Assembly (NCBI GenBank): GCA_019459525.1
Contig: JAIBEY010000027.1
Coordinates: 1-64,000 of the forward strand
Reading direction: 5' to 3'
Source: Prolixibacteraceae bacterium
GTDB taxonomy: Bacteria > Bacteroidota > Bacteroidia > Bacteroidales > Prolixibacteraceae
DNA length: 64,000 bases
In this document: positions 27,599-35,382 of the stretch, in pieces
Position numbering within the stretch: position 1 is the stretch's first letter
Layout: each line of letters starts with the position of its first letter
Notes under the pieces: model-generated
What the model was told of the DNA's origin: nothing
Database searches by the model: none
The model's input: only the letters and a program-made list of their open reading frames with translations
Translations under genes and position numbers: made by a program

Positions 27599-28465
27599 AT
27601 GACAACTGAAATGAAAGGAAGGGAACGGCTTCCGCGATGGATGAAAATGCAATTGCCAAAAGGTGAAAGCTACTCGAAGGTGAAAAATCTGGTCGCGCAA
27701 CACCAGTTGCATACCATTTGTACCAGCGGAAATTGCCCCAATATTGGCGAATGCTGGAACCGTGGAACTGCTACTTTCATGATTTTGGGCGACATTTGTA
27801 CCCGAAACTGTAAATTCTGTGGGGTAACTACCGGCAAACCGCTTCCTCCCGATGCTGAAGAACCCCGGCGGATTGCTGAATCGGTGAGGATCATGCAACT
27901 GAAACATGCGGTAATCACTTCGGTTGACCGCGACGATTTACCCGATTTAGGCGCCGCTTTTTGGGCCGAAACCATCTGCGAAGTGAAGAAACAGAATCCG
28001 AAAACCAAAATGGAAGTGCTGATCCCCGATTTTCAGGGAAAAGCTGAATTGATCCAAAAGGTGATTGATGCTGCTCCGGAAGTGATTTCGCACAACATGG
28101 AAACCGTTGAGCGGTTGACTCCACAAATACGCAGTGCAGCTAAATACCGCACTAGTCTGGAAGTGATTCGTTGCATTGCCGGCTCCGGAATCATTGCCAA
28201 ATCAGGGATTATGCTTGGCCTTGGCGAAATCGAAACTGAAGTTTTACAAGTGATGGATGACCTTCTTGCTGTGGGCTGTAAAGTATTGACCATTGGGCAA
28301 TATCTGGCGCCAACACTCAACCACATTCAGGTTAAAGAATATATTACCCCCGAACAATTTGAGCTTTACCGAACAATCGGGCTCGAAAAGGGTTTTTCTT
28401 TCGTCGAAAGCAGTCCGTTGGTTCGGTCGTCGTACCGGGCAGATGCACATGCAGAGGCGAAATAA
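27599..28465 (+). CDS. lipA: Lipoyl synthase LipA
   Basis: A radical SAM enzyme that inserts two sulfurs into octanoyl groups on carrier domains. The auxiliary cluster motif CTSGNCPNIGEC, the radical SAM motif CTRNCKFC and the C-terminal RSSYRA end that ligates the auxiliary cluster are all present. Possible starts are ATG 27593 or 27599; the frame opens further up at 27551 but that part overlaps the repeat. Length is about 288 residues. lipB follows after 36 bases, completing the two-step lipoate pathway. Confidence 0.95.
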   Translation: MTTEMKGRERLPRWMKMQLPKGESYSKVKNLVAQHQLHTICTSGNCPNIGECWNRGTATFMILGDICTRNCKFCGVTTGKPLPPDAEEPRRIAESVRIMQLKHAVITSVDRDDLPDLGAAFWAETICEVKKQNPKTKMEVLIPDFQGKAELIQKVIDAAPEVISHNMETVERLTPQIRSAAKYRTSLEVIRCIAGSGIIAKSGIMLGLGEIETEVLQVMDDLLAVGCKVLTIGQYLAPTLNHIQVKEYITPEQFELYRTIGLEKGFSFVESSPLVRSSYRADAHAEAK

Positions 28466-28501
28466 TTGAAGGATTGAAGGAATGAATTATAGAATAGAAA
28501 G

Positions 28502-29170
28502 ATGGCAAATTTTAACTACGAAGATCTTGGTCTGAAAGACTATAAGGAATGCTGGGACTATCAGGAAACGATACATGCTGAAGTTGTTGCTGATAAATTG
28601 GCCGGCAAAAAAAGCAGCGATATCAACCGGTTTTTGCTGGTGGAGCATCCGCATGTTTATACCTTAGGCAAAAGCGGCGACGAGCACAATTTGCTGATTA
28701 ATGGCGATTTCCTTAAAAAAATTGACGCCGTTTATTACAAAATCAATCGGGGAGGGGACATTACTTACCACGGTCCCGGGCAGTTGGTGGGTTATCCGAT
28801 TATCGATCTGGAAAACTACAAGATTGGAGTGAAAGATTACATCTTCAGAATGGAACAGGCCATCATTCAAACCATTGCCGAATATGGGCTGGAAGGTGCA
28901 CTGAAAGATGGGGCAACCGGCGTTTGGCTCGATTCGACCATTCCGGCTAAATCACGGAAAATTTGTGCGATAGGTGTTCGAATCAGCCGCTATGTTTCGA
29001 TGCACGGTTTTGCGCTGAATGTAAATACCGACATGCGCTACTTCAATTACATCAACCCATGCGGATTTATTACCTACGGGGTCACTTCTATTGAGCGCGA
29101 ACTGGGTCGAAAAATCGACATGCAGGAAGTGAAGGAGATTGTGAAGACGAAATTTAATGAGATTTACTGA
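28502..29170 (+). CDS. lipB: Octanoyltransferase LipB
   Basis: Transfers octanoate from ACP to lipoyl domains. It has the substrate pocket GGDITYHGPGQLVGYPI, the catalytic Lys in RKICAIGVRISRYVSMHG and the catalytic Cys in NPCGF. The length is 222 residues. It ends 9 bases from the convergent cupin gene with no visible terminator. Confidence 0.95.
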   Translation: MANFNYEDLGLKDYKECWDYQETIHAEVVADKLAGKKSSDINRFLLVEHPHVYTLGKSGDEHNLLINGDFLKKIDAVYYKINRGGDITYHGPGQLVGYPIIDLENYKIGVKDYIFRMEQAIIQTIAEYGLEGALKDGATGVWLDSTIPAKSRKICAIGVRISRYVSMHGFALNVNTDMRYFNYINPCGFITYGVTSIERELGRKIDMQEVKEIVKTKFNEIY

Positions 29171-29179
29171 TCCCAATTC

Positions 29180-29518
29180 TTACAAAATCCTCGACATCAT
29201 TGCCGGTCTGGGCGCTTTAACCACCAAAATGCGTGCAACACTGTGCGAAGCATTGTAAATGTTGTGAACAATATTTGCCGGACTTTCAATCAGATTGTCC
29301 TTTTCGCAAAGCTCTTCTTCGTCGCCCACCTGAATAACCGGGGTACCTTCGAGCACAATAAAAAATACATCAACCGGCGTTTTGTGGGGCTTTAGTCCTT
29401 CGCCGGGCTCCAGGGTAATGTGCGATACCTGAGCCGATTCTTTGTCGTACAATTTCCGAACATCCACGCCATGCGCGTTCGGATGTTTCTCCTGATCCTG
29501 ATATCTGGTAACTTTCAT
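29180..29518 (-). CDS. Small cupin-domain protein
   Basis: A 112-residue single-domain cupin. It shows ITLEPGEGLKPHKTPVDVFFIVLEGTPVIQVGDEE (split over two motifs) and the second motif region ANIVHNIYNASHSVARILVV. Candidate metal ligands are the His of KPHKT and the His of IVHNI; the classical HxH pair is incomplete. The frame extends upstream into the DUF438 gene, but the ATG at 29518 is the sensible start. It lies 11 bases after the DUF438 gene and is probably co-transcribed. Confidence 0.82.
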   Translation of the reverse strand: MKVTRYQDQEKHPNAHGVDVRKLYDKESAQVSHITLEPGEGLKPHKTPVDVFFIVLEGTPVIQVGDEEELCEKDNLIESPANIVHNIYNASHSVARILVVKAPRPAMMSRIL

Positions 29519-29529
29519 TTTCTTTGGTG

Positions 29530-30729
29530 TTAGTGTGTCCAATCCAATAACCGCTTTTCTCCCTGAATGTTTCGGATTTCTGTGATTTCCTGTGAAACTT
29601 CCACCACGCCCTTGTAATTTCCGTCCTCGTCGCGCACGGCAAAATACTGAATCAGGATAAATTCGCCTTTCATCTGAATCCAGAAGCTGGCTTTGTCTTT
29701 TTCTCCTTTCCGGAATGCTTCCACGATTTGCTCCACCACATGCACACTCTCGTGCGGATGGCAATTTTTTACATCGCGCCCAATGATGGAATTGGTCCGA
29801 CGGAAAATTCGTTTTTCGGGAGTTGAGAAAAATCTCACTTGGTTATTTTCGTCCACATAAGTGATGTCAACCGGTAAATGGTTAAAAATGAGCCGGATTT
29901 TTTCGGCAGACAAATAGCCGGTTTTTAAATCCACTTCTCCTGAAAGTTCAGAAGTTGCCTGGTCTTTTGTTTCAGATTGTATTTCGGGCTGAGCAAAGGG
30001 GAACCCGATTTCGAGGCTTTCGCCGATCAGGGAATTTAATTCTTCTTCCGGAATGATACCCGAAATGATGGGGAACAGAATCCGTTCTTCGCGGAATTTA
30101 ATGGCGTAAATGTTAAAGAAAATGTCGCCTGCCAAACGATTGAATTTCTTCATATCGAAGTCAGAAGTTTCCAGCATCTGAATGGTTTCTTTCAGGTTGC
30201 GGCGAATATCGTCATGAAACGACCACATTACCTGCAAACAACGGTAGTCGGGCAGGTGTTTTTCGATCAAAGGGAAAAGCACATTCTCTTTGATCTGGTA
30301 ATGCAAATCAATTTTTGACAAGTCCATTAGCTTATCCATGAGTTCATTCCGAAGTTGTTGGTTTGCGATGTCCTGATTGATTTCCTTCAGCAAAGGGCGA
30401 ATCGCTTTCAAACGCAAATCAATCTGTTCGTTATTTTGATTCAGAGTATGTAAAAAACTTCCCGGAGCAGGCGGTGTGTATGGAAACTCCTGCAACGACT
30501 TTCCCAGAAGATTCAGGGCTTTGTTGATTCCTTTTTTCAATTCGGGCATAGGGATATTCAACTTCATCAACTCATCGACAACGGTAATTACATCAGCAGG
30601 GCCGGTTAGGTCGATCACCTGCTGATAACGGGGCACCAGTTCTGAGGTCATTTCTCCGCGAATAACCAGTTGGAAGAGTTCGACCAGTTTAGCCACGCGG
30701 TTTGCTTTATGGTTGGTAAATTCTGACAT
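29530..30729 (-). CDS. DUF438 / hemerythrin-like / PAS protein
   Basis: About 399 residues. The N-terminal DUF438 domain runs roughly over residues 5-75. A hemerythrin-type four-helix region follows with spaced His and Glu (IDLHYQIKENVLFPLIEKHLP, WSFHDDIRR, REERILFPI). The C-terminal PAS domain (LPVDITYVDENNQVRFFS...GRDVKNCHPHESV) ends in VEVSQEITEIR. Such proteins are thought to sense oxygen, NO or redox state; no output domain is visible. The ATG at 30729 (MSEFTNHKANRV) was chosen over an upstream open frame. The cupin gene follows. Confidence 0.85.
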   Translation of the reverse strand: MSEFTNHKANRVAKLVELFQLVIRGEMTSELVPRYQQVIDLTGPADVITVVDELMKLNIPMPELKKGINKALNLLGKSLQEFPYTPPAPGSFLHTLNQNNEQIDLRLKAIRPLLKEINQDIANQQLRNELMDKLMDLSKIDLHYQIKENVLFPLIEKHLPDYRCLQVMWSFHDDIRRNLKETIQMLETSDFDMKKFNRLAGDIFFNIYAIKFREERILFPIISGIIPEEELNSLIGESLEIGFPFAQPEIQSETKDQATSELSGEVDLKTGYLSAEKIRLIFNHLPVDITYVDENNQVRFFSTPEKRIFRRTNSIIGRDVKNCHPHESVHVVEQIVEAFRKGEKDKASFWIQMKGEFILIQYFAVRDEDGNYKGVVEVSQEITEIRNIQGEKRLLDWTH

Positions 30730-30960
30730 GAGGTACAATTTTAGGTTGGTGAAAAATACACAAAAAAAGATAAGGTTGTCTGTTGCAATTGTTTTACCTT
30801 TCATGTCGTTTATGCTTGTCGGGACGCAACCATTTAACGGTTACCCTCATCTGAATAAAAAACTGAATATGAAACGAGCATGTAAAATACTTACATCCAA
30901 TAACATGAGAATATCGACATGCGAGTTCCATACGACAATAAAAAAACAAATTATTCACGT

Positions 30961-31860
30961 ATGAAAACGTTCCTGCCATTTTTTGCTTTGCTGTTGGCTC
31001 TGCTGGTTAGCTGTGATCAGGAGCCTGAAGAATTTCGTAGATCCGGTGAAGGTTTGTCGATGACTATTGGTGATAAAGTGGTATTAACAGCCAGTGATAT
31101 TGATTATTACGATCTTTCTACCCATTTTATTTACCTGAAGGGAGCTAACTCATTCCTTAACGACAAACTCATTCGCGACAGTTTTCAGGTTTACGCCAAC
31201 GGCGAGAAAATTTATAAAGGAGTATTTCATTCATGGGTCATGTCTTCGATGCCTTTGGGGCCTGCAATTTATACGCCCGGAATGTTTTACGGAGACTATC
31301 TGGTGCCTATAACTTATGGCAGTTATACGGATCAGGACGGGAAAAAAGTACCACCAGTCGATCTTCGCAGCGATCCACGTATTGTTAGCGCTTTAAAATC
31401 ATGGAATCAGTTGCACGAAGGTTTGCAGGGCGAGATTAAATCGGTTCAGGTTAATTCGGGCGGTAAAGTTTCGCTGGAACTGGAACTGATTAACAACGAT
31501 TCGTTTAACTATTATTACCTCGATCCGGAAAAGATGGGTTTGGGTCTGTTTCATTACTTTACCAACGGACTACATTTGTGGAGCCCGACACTGAAAAAAT
31601 CCTTTGATAATCATATAGAGCACGTTCAGCCTGAACCATGGGATTCGTGGCAAATGAATTGGTTGTCGCTGATCCGCAGTCACGAAAAAAAGACAATCTG
31701 GATTCATTACACCAATTTCGATCCGGTATCCCCGGGCTCCTACAAATTATATTTTAGATTTCCCGGACTGTCGCACGTTGAAAAATCGGCGCTGGTGCAG
31801 CGAAATGGAAGGATTTGGTTGGGCGAACTCGATCTTTCCCAAGACTTTCAAATCAGGTAA
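30961..31860 (+). CDS. Lipoprotein of unknown function
   Basis: About 299 residues with a clear lipobox (LLLALLVSCDQEPEE). The body is rich in beta-strand and aromatic residues (FNYYYLDPEKMGLGLFHYFTN; LSLIRSHEKKTIWIHYTNF). There are no membrane segments beyond the signal. I do not recognise the family. The upstream frame from 30919 would place the signal peptide internally, so the ATG at 30961 is preferred. Confidence 0.75.
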   Translation: MKTFLPFFALLLALLVSCDQEPEEFRRSGEGLSMTIGDKVVLTASDIDYYDLSTHFIYLKGANSFLNDKLIRDSFQVYANGEKIYKGVFHSWVMSSMPLGPAIYTPGMFYGDYLVPITYGSYTDQDGKKVPPVDLRSDPRIVSALKSWNQLHEGLQGEIKSVQVNSGGKVSLELELINNDSFNYYYLDPEKMGLGLFHYFTNGLHLWSPTLKKSFDNHIEHVQPEPWDSWQMNWLSLIRSHEKKTIWIHYTNFDPVSPGSYKLYFRFPGLSHVEKSALVQRNGRIWLGELDLSQDFQIR

Positions 31861-31962
31861 ATTCCTCTTTCCGAATATTTTTCTGGTTTCTTTTTCCCAT
31901 TTCCTGGCTTTTATCTCCGGAAAAGGTTTGTTACCTTGCGCCTTGGAATTTTTATTCTTGAG

Positions 31963-32002
31963 TCTTGAATCTCAAATGTCGGGTTTTTCTCAAGATTCAA
32001 GA
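31963..32002. repeat. Inverted repeat TCTTGAATCT / AGATTCAAGA
   Basis: Perfect 10-bp arms (31963-31972 and 31993-32002) with a 20-base loop, in the gap upstream of the mutarotase gene. No T-run follows, so it is not an obvious terminator. Confidence 0.5.
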
Positions 32003-32036
32003 TGCCGATAATCTAATCCTTTTAATTGTTTTTCCC

Positions 32037-32939
32037 ATGATTGATATTGACGAACTGGACGACAAGTTTAGTATTGAAGGCGAAGTTGGTTTTGCCGAAC
32101 TCGAAAACGACCTTGTTTTTATAACTGTTTCGAACAAATATGCCGATGCCGATATTTGCCTGTATGGTGCGCACATAACCAGCTTCAGGCCACACAACTC
32201 TATGGATTTGCTGTGGATGAGTCCTGACAGCAGTTTTGAGCTTGGAAAACCTATTCGGGGCGGAATCCCGGTATGTTTTCCGTGGTTTGGGCCGCATAAA
32301 ACCGATCCGGAGAAACCACAGCATGGTTTTGGGCGACTGATGTATTGGGAGGTTGTTTCCACCTCTACAAATGCATCCGGTGAATCAGTTGTCAGGTTGC
32401 AACTTTGTTCGTCTGACGAAACAAAAGCATATTGGCCGTACGATTTTTGTGCCGAAATGACCTTCGTTGTCGGGAAAACACTCACTGCAACCTTAAAAGT
32501 GACCAATACTTCGGGTCAGCCATTTGATTATACCTGTGCCCTGCATACCTATTATAGTCTTTCGGCCATCGAAAGTATTTCAATTGAAGGTTTAAAAGGA
32601 ACGACTTATTTTGATCAGCTCACCGGAGAATTTGGGATTCAGGAAGGAGAACCCTTAGAAATTACAGATGCGTTGACCCGTCATTATTTGAATACCGAAA
32701 ACCAGGTTGTTATTGCAGACAGCGCGTTCCGTCGCCGGATTAAAGTGGATAAAACCGGAAGTAAAGTAACCACGGTGTGGAACCCAGGCGCAGAGACCTG
32801 TGCGAAGATTGGCGACTTGCCCGATGACGGCTACGAAACTTTTGTTTGCGTTGAGGCTACCAATGCTTTTGATTATCCGGTAAAACTGGCTGCGGGAGAA
32901 TCGTTCGAAACCTCAGCTATTATTGGATTAGAAGAATAA
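32037..32939 (+). CDS. D-hexose-6-phosphate mutarotase (aldose-1-epimerase-like)
   Basis: An all-beta galactose mutarotase fold. It shows CLYGAHITSFRPHNSMDLLWMSP, RGGIPVCFPWFGPH, HGFGRLMYWEV (catalytic His), a second His in CALHTYYSL, and ETFVCVEATNA (catalytic Glu). This matches the YeaD-type group that interconverts anomers of hexose 6-phosphates. The ATG at 32037 starts about 300 residues; the open frame upstream of it reads through the repeat. Confidence 0.9.
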   Translation: MIDIDELDDKFSIEGEVGFAELENDLVFITVSNKYADADICLYGAHITSFRPHNSMDLLWMSPDSSFELGKPIRGGIPVCFPWFGPHKTDPEKPQHGFGRLMYWEVVSTSTNASGESVVRLQLCSSDETKAYWPYDFCAEMTFVVGKTLTATLKVTNTSGQPFDYTCALHTYYSLSAIESISIEGLKGTTYFDQLTGEFGIQEGEPLEITDALTRHYLNTENQVVIADSAFRRRIKVDKTGSKVTTVWNPGAETCAKIGDLPDDGYETFVCVEATNAFDYPVKLAAGESFETSAIIGLEE

Positions 32940-32951
32940 ATTATTCTGAAT

Positions 32952-33006
32952 ACAAAGACACGAAGCCGCAAAGATTTTATTCTTGTGTCTTTGTGTCTTC
33001 GTGTTT
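32952..33006. repeat. Palindromic repeat ACAAAGACACGAAG / CTTTGTGTCTTCGTG
   Basis: Imperfect inverted arms with a short AT-rich loop, ending 15 bases before the YbaK-like start codon. It shares the CTTTGTGTCTT word with 14389-14402. Confidence 0.55.
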
Positions 33007-33021
33007 ACTATTGGTATTACT

Positions 33022-33507
33022 ATGAAAAAGACCAACGCTGCCCGCTTGCTCGATGCTAAATCAATTCGCTACGAACTGGCCGAATACGAGGTGGATGAAA
33101 GTGATTTGAGCGCAACAACTTTGGCGAAGAAAATCGGTCAAAACATTGAGCAAATTTTCAAAACACTGGTTTTACGTGGTGATAAAACCGGTGTTTTTGT
33201 AGCGGTTATTCCCGGAAATTCTGAAGTTGATCTGAAAAAAGCGGCTAAAGTATCCGGAAATAAAAATTGCGCCATGGTGCAGCAAAAAGAGCTGCTCGGG
33301 TTAACCGGATACATTCGTGGCGGCTGTTCTCCTTTGGGAATGAAAAAACTTTACCCGATATACATTCACGAAACCTGCCAGTTGTTCGATCGGATTTTTA
33401 TCAGTGCGGGCCAACGCGGCCTACAGCTTAAACTTAATCCTGAAGACTTGATTGCAATAACCAGCGCTGAGATTTGTGATGTGGCTGAATATTTAGAAAA
33501 GGCTTAG
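33022..33507 (+). CDS. YbaK/EbsC-type Cys-tRNA deacylase
   Basis: About 161 residues. It has the domain's conserved features: ARLLDAKSIRYELAEY at the N-terminus, KTLVLRGDKTGVFVAVIPGNSEVDLKKAAKVSG with the key Lys, and GYIRGGCSPLGMKKLYP. This group removes misacylated Cys from tRNA-Pro or Cys. The frame begins upstream inside the repeat, but the ATG at 33022 fits the family start. Its 3' end overlaps the convergent unknown gene by 15 bases. Confidence 0.9.
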   Translation: MKKTNAARLLDAKSIRYELAEYEVDESDLSATTLAKKIGQNIEQIFKTLVLRGDKTGVFVAVIPGNSEVDLKKAAKVSGNKNCAMVQQKELLGLTGYIRGGCSPLGMKKLYPIYIHETCQLFDRIFISAGQRGLQLKLNPEDLIAITSAEICDVAEYLEKA

Positions 33508-34314
33508 CTGATCAACTTTTTTAGGATGAAATGTTCCAATAATTATAAATGGATTTGGTGCCATGAGATGAAATTCCCTAGTTGTTCCCAGATAAAAATA
33601 TAAATCCTTAGTTCCTGCGAAATCGTCAAAATATTTTTTCCTCACATCATGACAAGCTTTTCTTTCATTTCCATCATGGTTTTTTAAGCAATTCCAATAT
33701 AATTGCCCAGTTTCCCAATCTTCAATCATTAATGTACTTTGTCTTCCATTTTCATCAGAAAACACAAAAGAGAATTTGTATGGTAGTTTGTTGACGACTT
33801 CAAATGGATTATCGGAATTAGCAAATAGCTTTAGTTGCATTGCTTTGGCATTTAGTTTTTCTAATTTAGCCTTATTCCATTCCCTTTCAACCTCTTCATA
33901 TACGAAATCAAGAATCTTTGCTGGTTTAAAAACGGCAAGTGAGACCAACTTCGTTTTATCTTTAGCATCTGCAATGAGCTTATTCAGATCTGTATAAACG
34001 TTTTTTAAAACTATTTCTTTACGGAAATGCCAATTGTTGTCTGTATTTATATGACCAACAATATCAAAAGATCTTTCTATTGAATAAGGACGATAGCTTT
34101 CTGGTCTGAAATCAGAATCATTGCGTACTAAATCAATTTCAACCCAATCGTATTTTTTATATTGTTTGTCGTATTCTAGCTTTCGGAAAGGAATGGGATA
34201 TATACGAATCCAAGTGCCATCTTCACGAAATCCAGCGGTACAAACTAATTCGTCATATTTTGCAGCTAAAGTTGGATAAGTTTTAACCGCAATGAGGACT
34301 TTCGTTTTGGCCAT
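33493..34314 (-). CDS. Unknown protein with RIYP-PFR motif, partner of the DUF488 gene
   Basis: A soluble 273-residue protein starting KVLIAVKTYPTLAAKYDELVCTAGF, then WIRIYPIPFRKLEYDKQYKKYDW, which looks like an OB- or beta-barrel-type nucleic-acid-binding start. A Lys-rich helical middle follows (EVEREWNKAKLEKLNAKAMQL) and then a C-terminal beta region (FYLGTTREFHLMAPNPFIIIGTFH). It begins 1 base after the stop of the upstream DUF488 gene. Both genes are visibly more AT-rich than their neighbours, which suggests a transferred cassette. Function is unknown; a role in nucleic-acid handling or defence is only a guess. Confidence 0.8.
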   Translation of the reverse strand: MAKTKVLIAVKTYPTLAAKYDELVCTAGFREDGTWIRIYPIPFRKLEYDKQYKKYDWVEIDLVRNDSDFRPESYRPYSIERSFDIVGHINTDNNWHFRKEIVLKNVYTDLNKLIADAKDKTKLVSLAVFKPAKILDFVYEEVEREWNKAKLEKLNAKAMQLKLFANSDNPFEVVNKLPYKFSFVFSDENGRQSTLMIEDWETGQLYWNCLKNHDGNERKACHDVRKKYFDDFAGTKDLYFYLGTTREFHLMAPNPFIIIGTFHPKKVDQLSLF

Positions 34315-34315
34315 G

Positions 34316-35200
34316 TCATATATGTTTCAATTCATAAATAAACAATGGATTTTTTATGATTGCATCTGCCAAATGTTTCCGATGACATTGGCAAATGTTT
34401 GCTTCAAAACAGGTTAATGCGACTCTCTTATTCTCCTTCAAAAGTTCAATTATTTTCTCCTGATAATCCTGTGTTTGAGTTAAAATGGTATTTCGGTATA
34501 ATACAAAAAGTTTATCATAGTCAGCTTGAGTGTTTAGTTCCTGTCGTTTGTCAGAATCAATCCCTAATTGGGGGATATGCAAATATTCAATTCCAACTCC
34601 ATTGCAGGCATTTTGAAGTTGAGTTTTACTAAATCCAAACTTCATACTCAAAGGATTTTTACGAACATCACATAAAATCTTAATATTATTTGCAATCAGT
34701 TTATTGATATATTCTTCCAGGCTAATTCCTTCATATCCAATTGTAAAAAGAATTGTCGTGGAGGATTGTGGTCTGGCGTCAATAACTTTTTGGTAATCGT
34801 CCTTTGTCAGTTTGTCCTTTGCTATTATACTATTTATTGCTAGTTGAGGGTACTTTTTATATGTGATTTGAATTAATTCATCTGTAGTTTTGATCCCGTA
34901 CATTTGTTTGATGTAGTGAATAATTAATCTATCACTTTCTTTCAGACTTATTAAATATTTCTCAGTGTCAGTTTTTATCCAGTCTTTATTTTCTAAAACT
35001 ACTTGATTGTATTTAGACATAGTTTGAAGATCTGCATTTGCTTGAAATGAATAACATCCATATTTGTATGGAACAAAATGGAAATCTGGTCTTTTTTGTT
35101 GTTTGCTTACAAGCAATAACAGTTTTTGCAGGCTTACTTTATTAAGTCTACCTTCAAATGCCTCCAACAATGCCAATAATATTTTACGTCGGTAATACAT
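34316..35200 (-). CDS. DUF488 protein with Panacea/SocA-like N-terminal region
   Basis: 294 residues in two parts. Residues 1-150 (KVSLQKLLLLV...FHFVPYKYGCYSFQANADLQTM) resemble the Panacea (DUF4065/SocA-like) fold known from antitoxins. From about 150 to the end is a DUF488 domain: FTIGYEGISLEEYINKL, LCDVRKNPLSMKFGFSK, YLHIPQLGID and the CFEANICQCHR Cys/His block. The DUF488 call is firm; the Panacea match is by pattern. The 1-base spacing to the next gene implies translational coupling. AT-rich codon use suggests horizontal transfer. Confidence 0.83.
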   Translation of the reverse strand: MYYRRKILLALLEAFEGRLNKVSLQKLLLLVSKQQKRPDFHFVPYKYGCYSFQANADLQTMSKYNQVVLENKDWIKTDTEKYLISLKESDRLIIHYIKQMYGIKTTDELIQITYKKYPQLAINSIIAKDKLTKDDYQKVIDARPQSSTTILFTIGYEGISLEEYINKLIANNIKILCDVRKNPLSMKFGFSKTQLQNACNGVGIEYLHIPQLGIDSDKRQELNTQADYDKLFVLYRNTILTQTQDYQEKIIELLKENKRVALTCFEANICQCHRKHLADAIIKNPLFIYELKHI

Positions 35201-35382
35201 GGTTCAAAATTAATCCTTTTTATTGATTTTCTTTTTTTTATTGAAAGATACAATATTGGGAAATCAATTTCCCTCCACTTTTACAGCTCATCCATCTTTT
35301 CCGACAGTTCAGCAACTGTTTTTTTCGGCTTTGCTCGCTTTGTTTCACCTTTGAATCATCAAAAATGAAGTAGCTCAAAGTC

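Noticed and set aside
28945-29176. Small minus-strand frame across the end of lipB
   Set aside because: It is an antisense shadow, and the convergent cupin gene already accounts for the minus strand just beyond it.
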